Assembly: GCF_007997085.1 (NCBI RefSeq)
Contig: NZ_VORR01000001.1
Coordinates: 62,001 to 126,000 of the forward strand
Reading direction: 5' to 3'
Origin: Polaribacter sp. IC066
Lineage (GTDB): Bacteria; Bacteroidota; Bacteroidia; Flavobacteriales; Flavobacteriaceae
Length of the DNA: 64,000 bases
This document shows, in pieces, positions 49,833-60,222 of the stretch. The notes beneath the pieces were generated by a model, which was given only the letters and a program-made list of their open reading frames with translations, made no database searches and was not told the DNA's origin. The position numbers and the translations under genes were made by a program. Numbering within the stretch: the first letter of the stretch is position 1; the number at the start of each line of letters is the position of its first letter.

Positions 49833-50462
49833 CTATTTGCTTAAGTTTGTATTAATACCTTGTAAAGAGCTTTCAGTAATTACAATCTTACTAGCGTTTA
49901 AAACGCCATAAGTATTTAATTCTGAAGCTTTAACTACTCTCGAGTTTTTCAAGTTACGTGATGACAAATACACATTAGTGTTTTCATTATCTAAAACAAA
50001 TAAAGATTTTCTAGTATCTAATTCTAATGCCTTCAATAAATCTACAAAGTTTTTAGTCTTTGGACTCTCGAAATTAAAATCTTCTATTACTACTAAATTT
50101 TTATCATTTGCTTGAATACTCAAAGCTGATAAACGTGCTAAACGTTTTAAGTTTTTATTCAACTTAAAAGAATAACTTCTTGGTCTTGGTCCGAACATAC
50201 GCCCTCCACCTCTAAAAACACCAGACTTGATAGAACCTGCTCTTGCAGTACCAGTTCCTTTTTGTTTTTTTATTTTTCTTGTAGAACCAGAGATTTCTGC
50301 TCTTTCTTTAGACTTATGAGTCCCTTGACGCTGATTAGCCAAGTATTGCTTTACATCTAAATAAATAGCGTGGTCATTAGGCTCTATTCCGAATACATCT
50401 TTAGAAAGTTCAACTTCCCTTCCTGTATCTTTTCCTGTAATATCTAAAACTGCTACTTTCAT
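49833..50462 (-). CDS. rplD: 50S ribosomal protein L4
   Basis: A 209-residue L4 with the extended loop [31 protein letters not shown] that reaches the exit tunnel. In E. coli L4 also represses the S10 operon. Its ATG overlaps the rplC stop by one base, so the two are coupled. Confidence 0.98.
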   Translation of the reverse strand: MKVAVLDITGKDTGREVELSKDVFGIEPNDHAIYLDVKQYLANQRQGTHKSKERAEISGSTRKIKKQKGTGTARAGSIKSGVFRGGGRMFGPRPRSYSFKLNKNLKRLARLSALSIQANDKNLVVIEDFNFESPKTKNFVDLLKALELDTRKSLFVLDNENTNVYLSSRNLKNSRVVKASELNTYGVLNASKIVITESSLQGINTNLSK

Positions 50463-51079
50463 TATTTCTGAATAGTTACAAAAGCATTTTTGTGACCAGG
50501 AATTGCTCCTTTAACAACAAGTAAGTTCTTTTCAGCAACCACTTTTAACACTTTTAAGTTTTGTACTTTCACTTTATCTCCACCCATTCTACCTGCCATT
50601 CGCATTCCTTTGAATACTCTAGCTGGATAAGATGCAGCACCAATAGAACCAGGAGCTCTTAAACGATTGTGTTGACCGTGAGTAGCTTGACCTACACCCG
50701 CAAAACCATGACGTTTTACAACACCTTGAAATCCTTTACCTTTTGAAACACCAGATACATCAACAAATTCTCCTTCAGCAAAGTGATTTACTGTAATTGA
50801 ATCTCCTAATTTATACTCTTGTTCAAATCCTTGAAATTCAACGACTTTCTTTTTAGCAGTAGAGCCAGCCTTTTTAAAGTGACCATCTAACGCTTTGTTA
50901 GAACTCTTTGCTTTTTTGTCATCGAAACCAAGCTGCAACGCATTGTAGCCGTCAACCTCTTCGGTTCTGACTTGGGTAACAACGCAAGGACCCGCTTCGA
51001 TTACTGTACAAGGAATATTCTTCCCGTTTTCATCAAATAAACTGGTCATTCCAATTTTTCTTCCTATTAACCCAGACAT
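50462..51079 (-). CDS. rplC: 50S ribosomal protein L3
   Basis: A 205-residue L3 that helps form the peptidyl-transferase region. [19 protein letters not shown] and the loop [26 protein letters not shown] with [12 protein letters not shown] are clear. It is the first gene of a new unit: a promoter overlapping the rpsJ terminator lies about 240 bp upstream, and the leader holds a hairpin followed by eight T, a possible attenuator. Confidence 0.98.
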   Translation of the reverse strand: MSGLIGRKIGMTSLFDENGKNIPCTVIEAGPCVVTQVRTEEVDGYNALQLGFDDKKAKSSNKALDGHFKKAGSTAKKKVVEFQGFEQEYKLGDSITVNHFAEGEFVDVSGVSKGKGFQGVVKRHGFAGVGQATHGQHNRLRAPGSIGAASYPARVFKGMRMAGRMGGDKVKVQNLKVLKVVAEKNLLVVKGAIPGHKNAFVTIQK

Positions 51080-51179
51080 TTTGTTAATTTTTTAGACGAT
51101 TAAATAATAGCATTCAGCGCGTCTATTAATAATTACGTGTTTGAAACAAATGTTTCGTTTATTCCTTTGAATTCCGACC

Positions 51180-51210
51180 AAAAAAAACAGCGCAAACAAA
51201 GTCAACGCTG
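51180..51210 (-). terminator. Hairpin plus T8 in the rplC leader (possible attenuator)
   Basis: On the minus strand CAGCG and CGCTG (51206-51210 and 51188-51192) form a short GC-rich stem with a 13-nt loop, directly followed by eight T (51180-51187). It lies between the rplC promoter and the rplC start, so it would end the transcript early unless prevented. Confidence 0.55.
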
Positions 51211-51309
51211 ATTTTGTTTTTTCCGTTTTTCCTTTGCGAAACGCTTGGGACATGTTACTATTCTTGAATATAACTTCAAAAAAGCTTTACCCTACTCTAA
51301 TTCGGGTTG

Positions 51310-51341
51310 CAAAAGTATTAAAAACTTTCGGTTTAACAAAA
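51310..51341 (-). promoter_or_regulatory. rplC-operon promoter, TTTTG-N19-TACTTTTG
   Basis: On the minus strand TTTTG (51337-51341) and TACTTTTG (51310-51317) are separated by exactly 19 nt and match the Bacteroidota -33/-7 consensus in full. The -33 element lies in the loop of the rpsJ terminator hairpin. Confidence 0.75.
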
Positions 51342-51355
51342 TTAAACCGAAAGTT
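51318..51355 (-). terminator. Terminator after rpsJ
   Basis: A perfect 14-bp inverted repeat (51323-51336 with 51342-51355) with a 5-nt loop is followed on the minus strand by TTTTTAATA. It lies 66 bp after the rpsJ stop and splits the str-S10 cluster into two transcription units. Confidence 0.8.
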
Positions 51356-51421
51356 AATATACTATTTGCTTTATTTTTAAGAGATCCTAAAACAATTTCA
51401 GGATATTCACTAAAAATTTTA

Positions 51422-51727
51422 CTAAACTTTTATTTCTACTTCAACACCGCTTGGTAACTCAAGCTTCATTAAAGCATCAATAGTTTTCGAAGAAGAACTA
51501 TAAATGTCTAATAATCTTTTGTACGAAGCTAATTGAAATTGCTCTCTAGACTTTTTATTTACGTGTGGTGAACGCAATACAGTAAAAATCTTTTTATGTG
51601 TTGGTAATGGTATTGGTCCATTTACTACAGCACCAGTACTTTTTACCGTCTTTACAATTTTTTCAGCAGATTTATCTACTAAATTGTAATCGTAAGACTT
51701 TAATTTAATTCTAATTTTTTGACTCAT
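51422..51727 (-). CDS. rpsJ: 30S ribosomal protein S10
   Basis: A 101-residue S10 ([48 protein letters not shown]), a 30S head protein and NusB partner in antitermination. It follows fusA by 18 bp, as in the Bacteroidota arrangement where tuf is not between them, and it ends its transcription unit. Confidence 0.98.
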   Translation of the reverse strand: MSQKIRIKLKSYDYNLVDKSAEKIVKTVKSTGAVVNGPIPLPTHKKIFTVLRSPHVNKKSREQFQLASYKRLLDIYSSSSKTIDALMKLELPSGVEVEIKV

Positions 51728-51745
51728 CTTGTATTATTTAGTAGG

Positions 51746-53863
51746 TTATCCTTTTGATTTTGCGATTACTTCTTCTGAAATATTTGATGGAGTTTCTGCA
51801 TAATGTGAAAATTCCATCGTAGAAGTTGCTCTACCTGATGACATTGTTCTTAATGCTGTAACATAACCAAACATTTCTGATAATGGTACTATAGCTTTTA
51901 CAACTTTAGAACCTGCTCTATCTGACATATCATTAACCTGACCCCTTCTTCTGTTTAAATCTCCAACAATATCACCCATGTTAGCTTCAGGAGTAATTAC
52001 TTCTACCTTCATTAAAGGTTCCATAATTTTTGCTTTTGCAGATTTTGCAGAAGCTTTATACCCCATTCTTGCCGCTAATTCAAAAGATAATGCATCAGAA
52101 TCCACTGCGTGAAAAGATCCATCTCTTAAAGTAACTTTCATTGAATCCATTTCGTAACCGGCTAAAGGACCATTCTTCATAGCTTCTTTGAAACCCTTCT
52201 CTACCGAAGGAACAAATTCTCTAGGAACATTACCACCTTTTATCACGGATGCAAACTGTAAACCTTGAACACCTTCATCAGCTGGTCCGATGGTAAATGC
52301 AATATCTGCAAACTTACCACGTCCACCAGATTGTTTTTTATAAACTTCTCTGTGATCTGTTTCCGCTGTAATAGCTTCTTTATATTCTACTTGTGGTTGA
52401 CCTTGATTAACTTCCACATTAAACTCACGTCTTAAACGGTCTACAATTACATCTAAATGCAATTCTCCCATTCCAGAAATAATAGTTTGACCTGAAGCTT
52501 CGTCAGAACGCACTGTAAATGTAGGATCTTCTTCCGCTAATTTAGCTAAACCAATCCCTAATTTATCAACATCTGCTTTCGTTTTAGGCTCAACAGCGAT
52601 ACCAATTACTGGATCAGGAAAATCCATTGATTCTAACACCAAAGGAAATTTTTCTGCAGTTAATGTATCTCCTGTCTTAATCGACTTAAATCCTACAGCC
52701 GCACCAATATCTCCTGCTTCAATAAAATCGATAGCATTTTGCTTGTTGGCATGCATTTGATAAATACGTGAAATACGTTCTTTTTTACCAGAACGATTAT
52801 TTAAAACATAAGAACCAGCATCTAAACGACCAGAATATGCTCTAAAAAACGCTAAACGACCAACAAAAGGATCGGTAGCAATCTTAAATGCTAAAGCAGC
52901 AAACGGCTCATCTACACTTGGCTTACGTAATTCTTTTTCATCTGTATCTGGATTTATACCGATAATACCCTCTTTATCCATAGGAGAAGGTAAATAACGA
53001 CAAACAGCATCTAAAAGAAACTGAACCCCTTTATTTTTAAATGCAGAACCACAAATCATAGGAATTATAGACATGTCCATAACAGCAGCTCTCAATGCAG
53101 CATGCACTTCATCTTCTGTTATAGAATCTTCATCCTCCATGTATTTTTCTAACAAATTTTCATCGTAAGCAGCAACCTCTTCAATAAGTTTACCACGAAG
53201 AATTTTTGCTTCTTCTTTTAATTCTTCAGGAATCGCAACAACATCAAATGTTGCTCCCATACCTTCATCATGCCATATAATAGCCCTGTTTTTAACCAGA
53301 TCTACAATACCTTTAAAATTCTCTTCATCACCAATATTTAATACAATTGGTACTGCGTTAGAACCTAACATTTCTTTAACCTGCTTACAAACCATCATAA
53401 AATCAGACCCTTGACGATCCATTTTATTAACGAAACCAATTCTTGGCACTTTATAGTTATCCGCAAGTCTCCAGTTAGTTTCTGATTGTGGCTCAACACC
53501 ATCAACTGCAGAGAATAAGAAAACTAAACCATCAAGCACACGTAAAGATCTATTTACTTCTACCGTAAAATCTACGTGCCCTGGTGTATCTATAATATTA
53601 AAATGATAATCTTTGGTTTCTGGAAGAATTTCAGCGTTTTCTTTTGGAAATTGCCAAGTACAAGTAGTAGCAGCAGAAGTAATTGTAATACCTCTTTCCT
53701 GCTCTTGCTCCATCCAGTCCATCGTAGCTGCCCCATCATGCACTTCTCCTATCTTATGAGAAACACCTGTATAAAACAATACACGCTCTGTTGTTGTGGT
53801 TTTACCAGCATCAATATGTGCTGCAATACCAATATTTCTTGTATACCTTAAATCTCTAGCCAT
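51746..53863 (-). CDS. fusA: Translation elongation factor G
   Basis: A 705-residue EF-G, the translocation GTPase. G1 is AAHIDAGKT (residues 14-22), switch I has [14 protein letters not shown]3 is DTPGHVDFT and G4 is NKMDRQGSD. Domains II-V follow, including the domain IV region [23 protein letters not shown] and domain [19 protein letters not shown]. It lies 5 bp after rpsG. Confidence 0.99.
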   Translation of the reverse strand: MARDLRYTRNIGIAAHIDAGKTTTTERVLFYTGVSHKIGEVHDGAATMDWMEQEQERGITITSAATTCTWQFPKENAEILPETKDYHFNIIDTPGHVDFTVEVNRSLRVLDGLVFLFSAVDGVEPQSETNWRLADNYKVPRIGFVNKMDRQGSDFMMVCKQVKEMLGSNAVPIVLNIGDEENFKGIVDLVKNRAIIWHDEGMGATFDVVAIPEELKEEAKILRGKLIEEVAAYDENLLEKYMEDEDSITEDEVHAALRAAVMDMSIIPMICGSAFKNKGVQFLLDAVCRYLPSPMDKEGIIGINPDTDEKELRKPSVDEPFAALAFKIATDPFVGRLAFFRAYSGRLDAGSYVLNNRSGKKERISRIYQMHANKQNAIDFIEAGDIGAAVGFKSIKTGDTLTAEKFPLVLESMDFPDPVIGIAVEPKTKADVDKLGIGLAKLAEEDPTFTVRSDEASGQTIISGMGELHLDVIVDRLRREFNVEVNQGQPQVEYKEAITAETDHREVYKKQSGGRGKFADIAFTIGPADEGVQGLQFASVIKGGNVPREFVPSVEKGFKEAMKNGPLAGYEMDSMKVTLRDGSFHAVDSDALSFELAARMGYKASAKSAKAKIMEPLMKVEVITPEANMGDIVGDLNRRRGQVNDMSDRAGSKVVKAIVPLSEMFGYVTALRTMSSGRATSTMEFSHYAETPSNISEEVIAKSKG

Positions 53864-53868
53864 TTCTA

Positions 53869-54348
53869 TTAAAATCTGAAGTGTGAGAATGCTTTGTTTG
53901 CTTCTGCCATTTTGTGCGTATCAGTACGTTTTTTTACTGCTGCGCCTTCTTCTTTAGCTGCTGCTAAAATTTCGGCAGCTAAACGCTGAGCCATCGTTTT
54001 TTCGTTTCTCTTACGAGTGTACAAAATTAACCACTTAATAGCCATAGATACTTTACGATCTGGTCTAATTTGCATTGGGATTTGGAATGTTGCACCACCT
54101 ACTCTACGAGATCTTACTTCTACGTGTGGCATTACATTTGACAAACCGTCTTTCCAAATTTCTAAAGCTGACTTTTCTTCGCCCTCTCCTTTTCTTTCTT
54201 CTATGATGTCTAACGCATCATAAAACACTTTGAACGCTACAGACTTTTTACCACTCCACATTAAGTTGTTAACGAAACGTGTTACTAACTGGTCGTTAAA
54301 CTTTGGATCTGGTAATAAGGCTCTTTTTTTTGCTGCTCTTTTTCTCAT
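53869..54348 (-). CDS. rpsG: 30S ribosomal protein S7
   Basis: A 159-residue S7, the primary 3'-domain 16S rRNA binder: [42 protein letters not shown] and the C-terminal [22 protein letters not shown] 127-bp gap separates it from rpsL; it contains an imperfect hairpin but no clear promoter. Confidence 0.98.
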   Translation of the reverse strand: MRKRAAKKRALLPDPKFNDQLVTRFVNNLMWSGKKSVAFKVFYDALDIIEERKGEGEEKSALEIWKDGLSNVMPHVEVRSRRVGGATFQIPMQIRPDRKVSMAIKWLILYTRKRNEKTMAQRLAAEILAAAKEEGAAVKKRTDTHKMAEANKAFSHFRF

Positions 54349-54475
54349 GTCTTTACATTAAAAAAGTTAATTAATTTAGCTATCAATTACTATCAAATAA
54401 TTATATAATAAAATCTACAAGGCGTATTGCCCAATAGACTTTATTTTTTTTATCTAATTAGTAACTTTTAACTTT

Positions 54476-54850
54476 TTACTTCTTTGGGCGTTTAGCTCCG
54501 TATTTTGATCTACGTTGCGTTCTTCCTTCAACTCCGGCAGTATCTAAAGCCCCACGTACTACGTGATACTTTACACCTGGTAAGTCTTTAACCCTTCCAC
54601 CTCTAACTAATACTATCGAGTGCTCTTGTAAGTTATGTCCTTCACCTGGAATGTATGCGTTTATCTCATTACCATTTGTCAATCTAACTCTGGCAACTTT
54701 ACGCATTGCTGAATTAGGTTTTTTTGGCGTTGTAGTATAAACACGAGTACAAACTCCACGTCTTTGAGGACAAGACGACAAAGCAGCCGATTTACTCTTC
54801 TTAGTTATTTTGGTTCTTCCTTTACGAACTAATTGTTGAATAGTAGGCAT
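54476..54850 (-). CDS. rpsL: 30S ribosomal protein S12
   Basis: A 124-residue S12 at the decoding centre. [20 protein letters not shown], the [22 protein letters not shown] loop and [18 protein letters not shown] carry the lysines associated with streptomycin binding in their wild-type state. First gene of the rpsL-rpsG-fusA-rpsJ unit with a full-consensus promoter upstream. Confidence 0.99.
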   Translation of the reverse strand: MPTIQQLVRKGRTKITKKSKSAALSSCPQRRGVCTRVYTTTPKKPNSAMRKVARVRLTNGNEINAYIPGEGHNLQEHSIVLVRGGRVKDLPGVKYHVVRGALDTAGVEGRTQRRSKYGAKRPKK

Positions 54851-54906
54851 ACTAATAATTGCTGTTTTTCGTTTATAATTAAACTTGTCTCTTTTTTAAG
54901 AGTGCG

Positions 54907-54937
54907 CAAATGTACAAATAAATTCTAATTATTCAAA
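54907..54937 (-). promoter_or_regulatory. rpsL-operon promoter, TTTG-N19-TACATTTG
   Basis: On the minus strand TTTG (54934-54937) and TACATTTG (54907-54914) are 19 nt apart, an exact match to the Bacteroidota -33/-7 consensus. It lies about 60 bp before the rpsL start. Confidence 0.8.
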
Positions 54938-55024
54938 TACCAGCAAGTTATTTTTTCTTAAAGACTATTTATGACCAGTTCTTTATGATTTTAATTTACT
55001 TTTGAAGTTAACATCTCGGCAATT

Positions 55025-56689
55025 TTGAATCAAACAAATACTGTATATCTATTTCTGCTTTTACTCTTTCTTATCGTTAAAGGAACTTTCGCTCAAGATT
55101 TTTCTTTAAATGTAACCTCTAAACATAAAGTTGAAGCTGACGTTTTAGAAAAAATGAATTACAAAAAGAAGCATAAGGATACAATAACGTTAAAATTACA
55201 AGTTGATAAAATTTCTGATTACTTGAAAACCATCGGATATTTCGCTACCACTTTAGATAGTATAAATAATATTAATAACAATTTTACAGCTTATTATTCT
55301 TTATTCAACCAAACAAAAATTGCCTTTATACAAATTGATTCCGCATCAAAATTTCTTCCAGAGAATATTCAAAAAGAAGGCACTAATGTATCTGTTCCGA
55401 TTAATCTGTTACAATCTAACTTGAACAGTATTTCTAAAAATTTAGATAGGCAAGGCAAATCATTTTCTAAAGTGCAGCTAAAAAATATAAAAATAAAAAA
55501 CGATACCCTATTTGCTGATTTAAACATCAATGAATCCAAAAAAAGAATTATTGACGACGTTATTATAAAAGGGTATCCTGAATTTCCCAGAACTTTTTTA
55601 AAAAATTATTTTAATATACAATCACAAAACACTTTTAATCAACAGAAAATAACCAAAATATCAACACTGTCCAAGAACTTACGCTTTGTTAAAGAAATAA
55701 AACCACCCGAAGCTTTGTTCACTGCAGATTCTACTCAAATATTTCTATATTTAAAAAAACAATCTAATAATAGCTTAGACGGTATTGTAGGTTTTGCATC
55801 CAAAGAAAATGGAGAACTATTATTTAATGGAATTATTGATTTAAAACTACATAATATTCTAAACACTGGAGAGAAATTTGAGTTATTTTGGAACAGTATT
55901 GGAGAAGAAAGACAAGAATTTAAGTTAGCAACAGACCTGCCATACGTATTTAATTCAAAAATTAGTCCACAACTTTCGTTTTCTCTCTACAAACAAGACT
56001 CAAGCTTTTTAAACACAAAGTTTGATTCGAAACTATTGTACAGCATCAACCCTGCTATAAACTTTGCGCTCACCTACAATTCAGCATCTTCAGAAAATCT
56101 AAAAGAGAATTTAGATAACAATATCGAAACCTTTAGTAATTATTTCTTAGGATTTGAGTTTCAGTATACCATTCCGAGCAAGGATTTCTTTTTTAATGAT
56201 ACGTTTGCATTCGCAATAAATCCTACTTTTGGAAGACGAAAAACAAACCAAGCTGCATCTAATCAATTTAAAATTGAAACAACAACTTCTTTTTTATGGA
56301 ATTTAGGTTTGAAAAACAGTGTCTTTATTCAGAATAAATTAGGCTACCTACAATCAGATAGCTTTCTCGATAATGAACTTTTTAGAATTGGTGGTGCCAA
56401 CTCTATTAGAGGTTTTGACGAACAAAGTATCTTTGCTAACAATTACACTTATTTTAATATCGAATACCGCTATTTAACATCTCAAAAATCCTATTTATAC
56501 TCTATCACGGACATTGGCGCTATCGAAACAAGATCTAAAAAAGATACTATTTTCGGGCTTGGGCTTGGTTACCTTTTTACTACAAACAACTCTCAAATAA
56601 CATTAAGTACAGTAATTGGAGCAAATTCTTCGCAAAACTTCAATATAAAAAACAGTAAACTTATTATTAATTGGGTTACTTACTTTTAG
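55025..56689 (+). CDS. BamA/TamA (Omp85) family outer-membrane protein
   Basis: A 554-residue protein with a signal peptide (FLLLLFLIVKGTFAQ), POTRA-like N-terminal segments and a C-terminal beta-barrel. The Omp85 loop signature is visible as RIGGANSIRGFDEQSIF, and the last strand ends in aromatic residues (LIINWVTYF). Family members insert or move proteins or lipids at the outer membrane. The start is TTG at 55025; no ATG precedes the signal peptide in frame. A TACTTTTG -7 element (54997-55004) lies 20 bp upstream. It is divergent from rpsL and appears to be a single gene. Confidence 0.85.
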   Translation: MNQTNTVYLFLLLLFLIVKGTFAQDFSLNVTSKHKVEADVLEKMNYKKKHKDTITLKLQVDKISDYLKTIGYFATTLDSINNINNNFTAYYSLFNQTKIAFIQIDSASKFLPENIQKEGTNVSVPINLLQSNLNSISKNLDRQGKSFSKVQLKNIKIKNDTLFADLNINESKKRIIDDVIIKGYPEFPRTFLKNYFNIQSQNTFNQQKITKISTLSKNLRFVKEIKPPEALFTADSTQIFLYLKKQSNNSLDGIVGFASKENGELLFNGIIDLKLHNILNTGEKFELFWNSIGEERQEFKLATDLPYVFNSKISPQLSFSLYKQDSSFLNTKFDSKLLYSINPAINFALTYNSASSENLKENLDNNIETFSNYFLGFEFQYTIPSKDFFFNDTFAFAINPTFGRRKTNQAASNQFKIETTTSFLWNLGLKNSVFIQNKLGYLQSDSFLDNELFRIGGANSIRGFDEQSIFANNYTYFNIEYRYLTSQKSYLYSITDIGAIETRSKKDTIFGLGLGYLFTTNNSQITLSTVIGANSSQNFNIKNSKLIINWVTYF

Positions 56690-57076
56690 CTAAAACCCAT
56701 TGAAAACAATAATTTTTGAGCAAGAAAATTCTTATTGTGGTTTCTTTAATAAACCAACAACTAACAAAAGCTAATTTTAATATTAGTTTTTAAAAATAAA
56801 CCATGTCTTTTTTTATAATATAAGCACCACACAATCAGTATATTCATAAAAAAATACGCCTTAAAATGCTATAAACGCTGATTTAACAGGAATTATTTAT
56901 TTTTAAAATAAATTCAAAAAATACCTATTATGATTAAATTATTTTCAATGTTTTAGCTGGTTTACATCATTTTATAAAAAAAAATTAACATCTATTAAAA
57001 CATTTTAACATATTTCATTGTGTGTTCAATAATATTTCACAACCTTTGGCGTAATTAATTCAAATTAACAAAAATA
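56690..57076. promoter_or_regulatory. Intergenic region with probable SusC promoter
   Basis: AT-rich gap with no gene. TTG at 57018-57020 and AACCTTTG at 57041-57048 are 20 nt apart, near the Bacteroidota consensus but with AA for TA at the start of the -7. It lies 28 bp before the SusC ATG. Confidence 0.4.
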
Positions 57077-60000
57077 ATGAAAACAAAGTTTAAAGGAATC
57101 TTGACGCTGTTATTAGCGTTTATTGTGCAAATTACCTTTGCACAAGAGAAAACTGTTTCTGGTACTGTGTCAGAATCATCTGGAGTTTTACCAGGGGTTA
57201 GTGTATCAATTCAAGGTACAAACAAAGGTACAGAAACTGATTTTGATGGTAAATATTCTATAAAAACTAAATTGGGAGATGTTCTTCTTTTTAGATATTT
57301 AGGATATAAAACTATTGAAAAAACAGTCGGTAATACAAATGTTATCGATACAGAAATGATTCAAGACGCAAGCGTTTTGGATGAGATTGTAGTTACCGCA
57401 CTCGGTATTAAAAGAGAAAAGAAGAGTTTAGGTTTTGCGCAGCAATCAGTAAAAGGAGAACAATTAGTACAAACTAGAGAGGTTGATATTAACAACTCGA
57501 TTGCAGGTAGAGTTGCCGGTGTTCAAATTTTAGGGGCTCCAAGTTCTGGGTTTGGAAATGCTTTAGTAAGATTAAGAGGTGAATCTGATTTATTATATGT
57601 AGTTGATGGTGTAAAAATTAGCAACGCATCTGACATAAACACAGATGATATTGAAGACTTAAGTGTTTTAAAAGGTAGTGCAGCAACTGCGCTTTACGGA
57701 CCTATTGGAAAGAATGGTGTTGTTGTTATTACTTCGAAAAAAGGTAAAAACGGAAAAACAACTATCGTTTTAGACCAATCGGTGCAAATCTCTAACGTGT
57801 ATATTTTACCAGACTATCAAAATGAATATGGTGGTGGTTATACCCAAGAGTTTGCAATGTTAAACGGACAAAAAATTCCTAATTACGCAGCAGATGAATC
57901 TTGGGGACCAAGATTAGACGGCTCTATGGTAAGACATTGGGATAGTTGGATAGAAGGATCAGATGAATTTGGTGAATTAAGACCTTGGTCTGCGAACCCA
58001 AATAATGTTCAAAATTTCTTCAATTCAGGAATTACCAATAACACTTCATTAAATTTCACTAAAGGTGGCGAGGGCTATAGTGTAAAAGCTAATTTAAGAA
58101 ATGTAGATATTGAAGGAGTTATGCCTAATTCTTCTAGAAAACAACAACAAATTGGTGTAAGTGCTAGTTTTGATGTTAATGATAAATTAGAGGTGTATAG
58201 TAATATAAACTATCAGCATAGATCAACTATAAATAACCCTTTAGGTGGTTATGGTGGTGTTGCATCTAACTTTAATCAATGGTGGCAAAGACAAACTGAT
58301 ATTGATAGATTACGTGATAATGATTTTCAAAACGGCCAATGGTACACTTGGAATCTAAGAAGTACATCAGATACAGGACCTCAATATTGGGATTCTCCAT
58401 TCTTTGAAACTGAAAACAACACCAAAAATCAAGTAAAAGATGGTAATTTTGGTGCAAACTATGCCGCTACTGAAAACTTAAGTTTAAATGTAGAATTAAG
58501 AAGAACTGTAAATACGTTTAGAGACAACTCTAGAGTAGGTTTTGGTGGTTTAAACCAAACTGCTTTTAACGAAAGAGAACAAACTATTTCTTCTTTTGAG
58601 TTTTTTGCAGCAGCAACATACAATAAAGATTTAACAGATGATTTAGATTTAACTGCAACAGTTGGTACAGAATTAAGACAAGACCAAGAAAGAAGGATTA
58701 CTTCTGAAACGGTAGGTGGTTTAACCATTCCTGGAGTTTTTACAATTGCATCTTCTAAAGATAGACCGTCTTATGTTGCTTACAATCAAGAACAAAAGAA
58801 TAATGGTTTATTTGCAACGGCTTCTTTAGGATTTAAAGACATGCTTTATTTAGATGGATCTTTAAGGGGTGATTGGAATTCTAATGCTTATTCTGAAGAG
58901 AATAGAGTTATTACGTACGGTCTTTCTGGTAGTTTCTTATTTAGTAAATTAATTAAATCTGATGTTTTATCTTTTGGTAAATTAAGACTTGGTTATGCCG
59001 AGGCGCCAGATTTCCCAAGATTTGGTAGTACAACACAAACGTATCAATTAGGTTCTAATTATGAAGGTACGGTCCCTTTCTATAATAATTCAAATCAAGC
59101 AAACCCAACCATTCAAGGTGGTGTAAGAACTGAATTTGAAATCGGTACAGAAATGCAATTTTTCAAAAGAAGACTTGGTTTAGACTTTACATATTTTAAT
59201 AGAAAAGATGAAAACCTAGCAATAGATGTTCCTTTATCTCCTGCTTCAGGTTATTTCGGAGCAGCTGTAAACTCTGGTAAATTTACATCGAGCGGTATAG
59301 AGCTTGCTTTAAACGGTACGCCAATAACCAACGATAATTTTACTTGGAATATCGGTGTTAACTTTGCTACCTTAAGAAAAACAACAGATGAGTTGTACAT
59401 CGATCCAGAAACTGGTGAAGCTATTGAAAGTGAAATATTAGATACCACATGGAGAGATATTACTATACAATCTAGAGTTGGTGAAGAATTCGGAGCAATC
59501 TATGGTAGAAAAATTACCAGAGATGATTCAGGAAACATGCTAATAGATGACCAAGGTAGAATAGAGTTTGAACAAAACCAATATTTAGGTAATTTGTTAC
59601 CAGATTTTACAGGAGGTTTAACAAATACTTTTAGATATAAAAACTTTTCAGTAAGTGCAAATATTGATTTTCAAAGTGGTGGTAAATTCTTCTCTGTGTC
59701 TCAAATGTTCGGACACTACTCTGGTTTATTAACACCTACTGTAGGTGACAATGAACTTGGTAACCCTGTAAGAGATGCAGTAGTTGGTTCTGCTGGTACT
59801 GCTAACGTTGTAAATGCTAATGACGTTCAACCTAACTCGGGTGGAGTTTTAGTAAGTGGAGTTGATTCTAATTCTGGTGCACCAGTTTCTTATTATGTAG
59901 AATCTCAAACATATTGGGGTGGTTTATTTGCTTTGCACGAAAAGTGGTTATATGATGCTTCTTACGTAAAATTAAGACAAGTATCTATCGGTTATGATTT

Positions 60001-60205
60001 ACCAGTAAGTGCTTTTGATAAATCATTTGTAGAAAGTGTTTCTTTAAACCTTTTTGCAAATAACTTATGGTTAATTTATTCTAGTGTAGATGGTATAGAT
60101 CCATCAGAAATTGAAAACACTTCTGCTGCTGGTTTACGTTGGGAAGAAGGTGGTCAATTACCTAGTGCAAGAACCTTTGGTTTGAACGTAAAAATTAAAT
60201 TTTAA
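57077..60205 (+). CDS. SusC/RagA-family TonB-linked outer-membrane transporter
   Basis: A 1042-residue TonB-dependent transporter. The signal peptide ends at FAQ (residue ~22), a CarboxypepD_reg-like domain follows (VSGTVSESSGVLPGVSVSIQ to DFDGKYSI), then the TonB box/plug start LDEIVVTALGIKREKK, the plug (NNSIAGRVAGVQILGAP, LYVVDGVKISNA, VLKGSAATALYG) and the barrel ending ARTFGLNVKIKF. It imports glycans or peptides with the SusD partner, whose gene starts 17 bp later. The substrate is not evident, since no hydrolase genes are adjacent. Confidence 0.95.
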   Translation: MKTKFKGILTLLLAFIVQITFAQEKTVSGTVSESSGVLPGVSVSIQGTNKGTETDFDGKYSIKTKLGDVLLFRYLGYKTIEKTVGNTNVIDTEMIQDASVLDEIVVTALGIKREKKSLGFAQQSVKGEQLVQTREVDINNSIAGRVAGVQILGAPSSGFGNALVRLRGESDLLYVVDGVKISNASDINTDDIEDLSVLKGSAATALYGPIGKNGVVVITSKKGKNGKTTIVLDQSVQISNVYILPDYQNEYGGGYTQEFAMLNGQKIPNYAADESWGPRLDGSMVRHWDSWIEGSDEFGELRPWSANPNNVQNFFNSGITNNTSLNFTKGGEGYSVKANLRNVDIEGVMPNSSRKQQQIGVSASFDVNDKLEVYSNINYQHRSTINNPLGGYGGVASNFNQWWQRQTDIDRLRDNDFQNGQWYTWNLRSTSDTGPQYWDSPFFETENNTKNQVKDGNFGANYAATENLSLNVELRRTVNTFRDNSRVGFGGLNQTAFNEREQTISSFEFFAAATYNKDLTDDLDLTATVGTELRQDQERRITSETVGGLTIPGVFTIASSKDRPSYVAYNQEQKNNGLFATASLGFKDMLYLDGSLRGDWNSNAYSEENRVITYGLSGSFLFSKLIKSDVLSFGKLRLGYAEAPDFPRFGSTTQTYQLGSNYEGTVPFYNNSNQANPTIQGGVRTEFEIGTEMQFFKRRLGLDFTYFNRKDENLAIDVPLSPASGYFGAAVNSGKFTSSGIELALNGTPITNDNFTWNIGVNFATLRKTTDELYIDPETGEAIESEILDTTWRDITIQSRVGEEFGAIYGRKITRDDSGNMLIDDQGRIEFEQNQYLGNLLPDFTGGLTNTFRYKNFSVSANIDFQSGGKFFSVSQMFGHYSGLLTPTVGDNELGNPVRDAVVGSAGTANVVNANDVQPNSGGVLVSGVDSNSGAPVSYYVESQTYWGGLFALHEKWLYDASYVKLRQVSIGYDLPVSAFDKSFVESVSLNLFANNLWLIYSSVDGIDPSEIENTSAAGLRWEEGGQLPSARTFGLNVKIKF

Positions 60206-60222
60206 TTAAAAACATATTTAAA

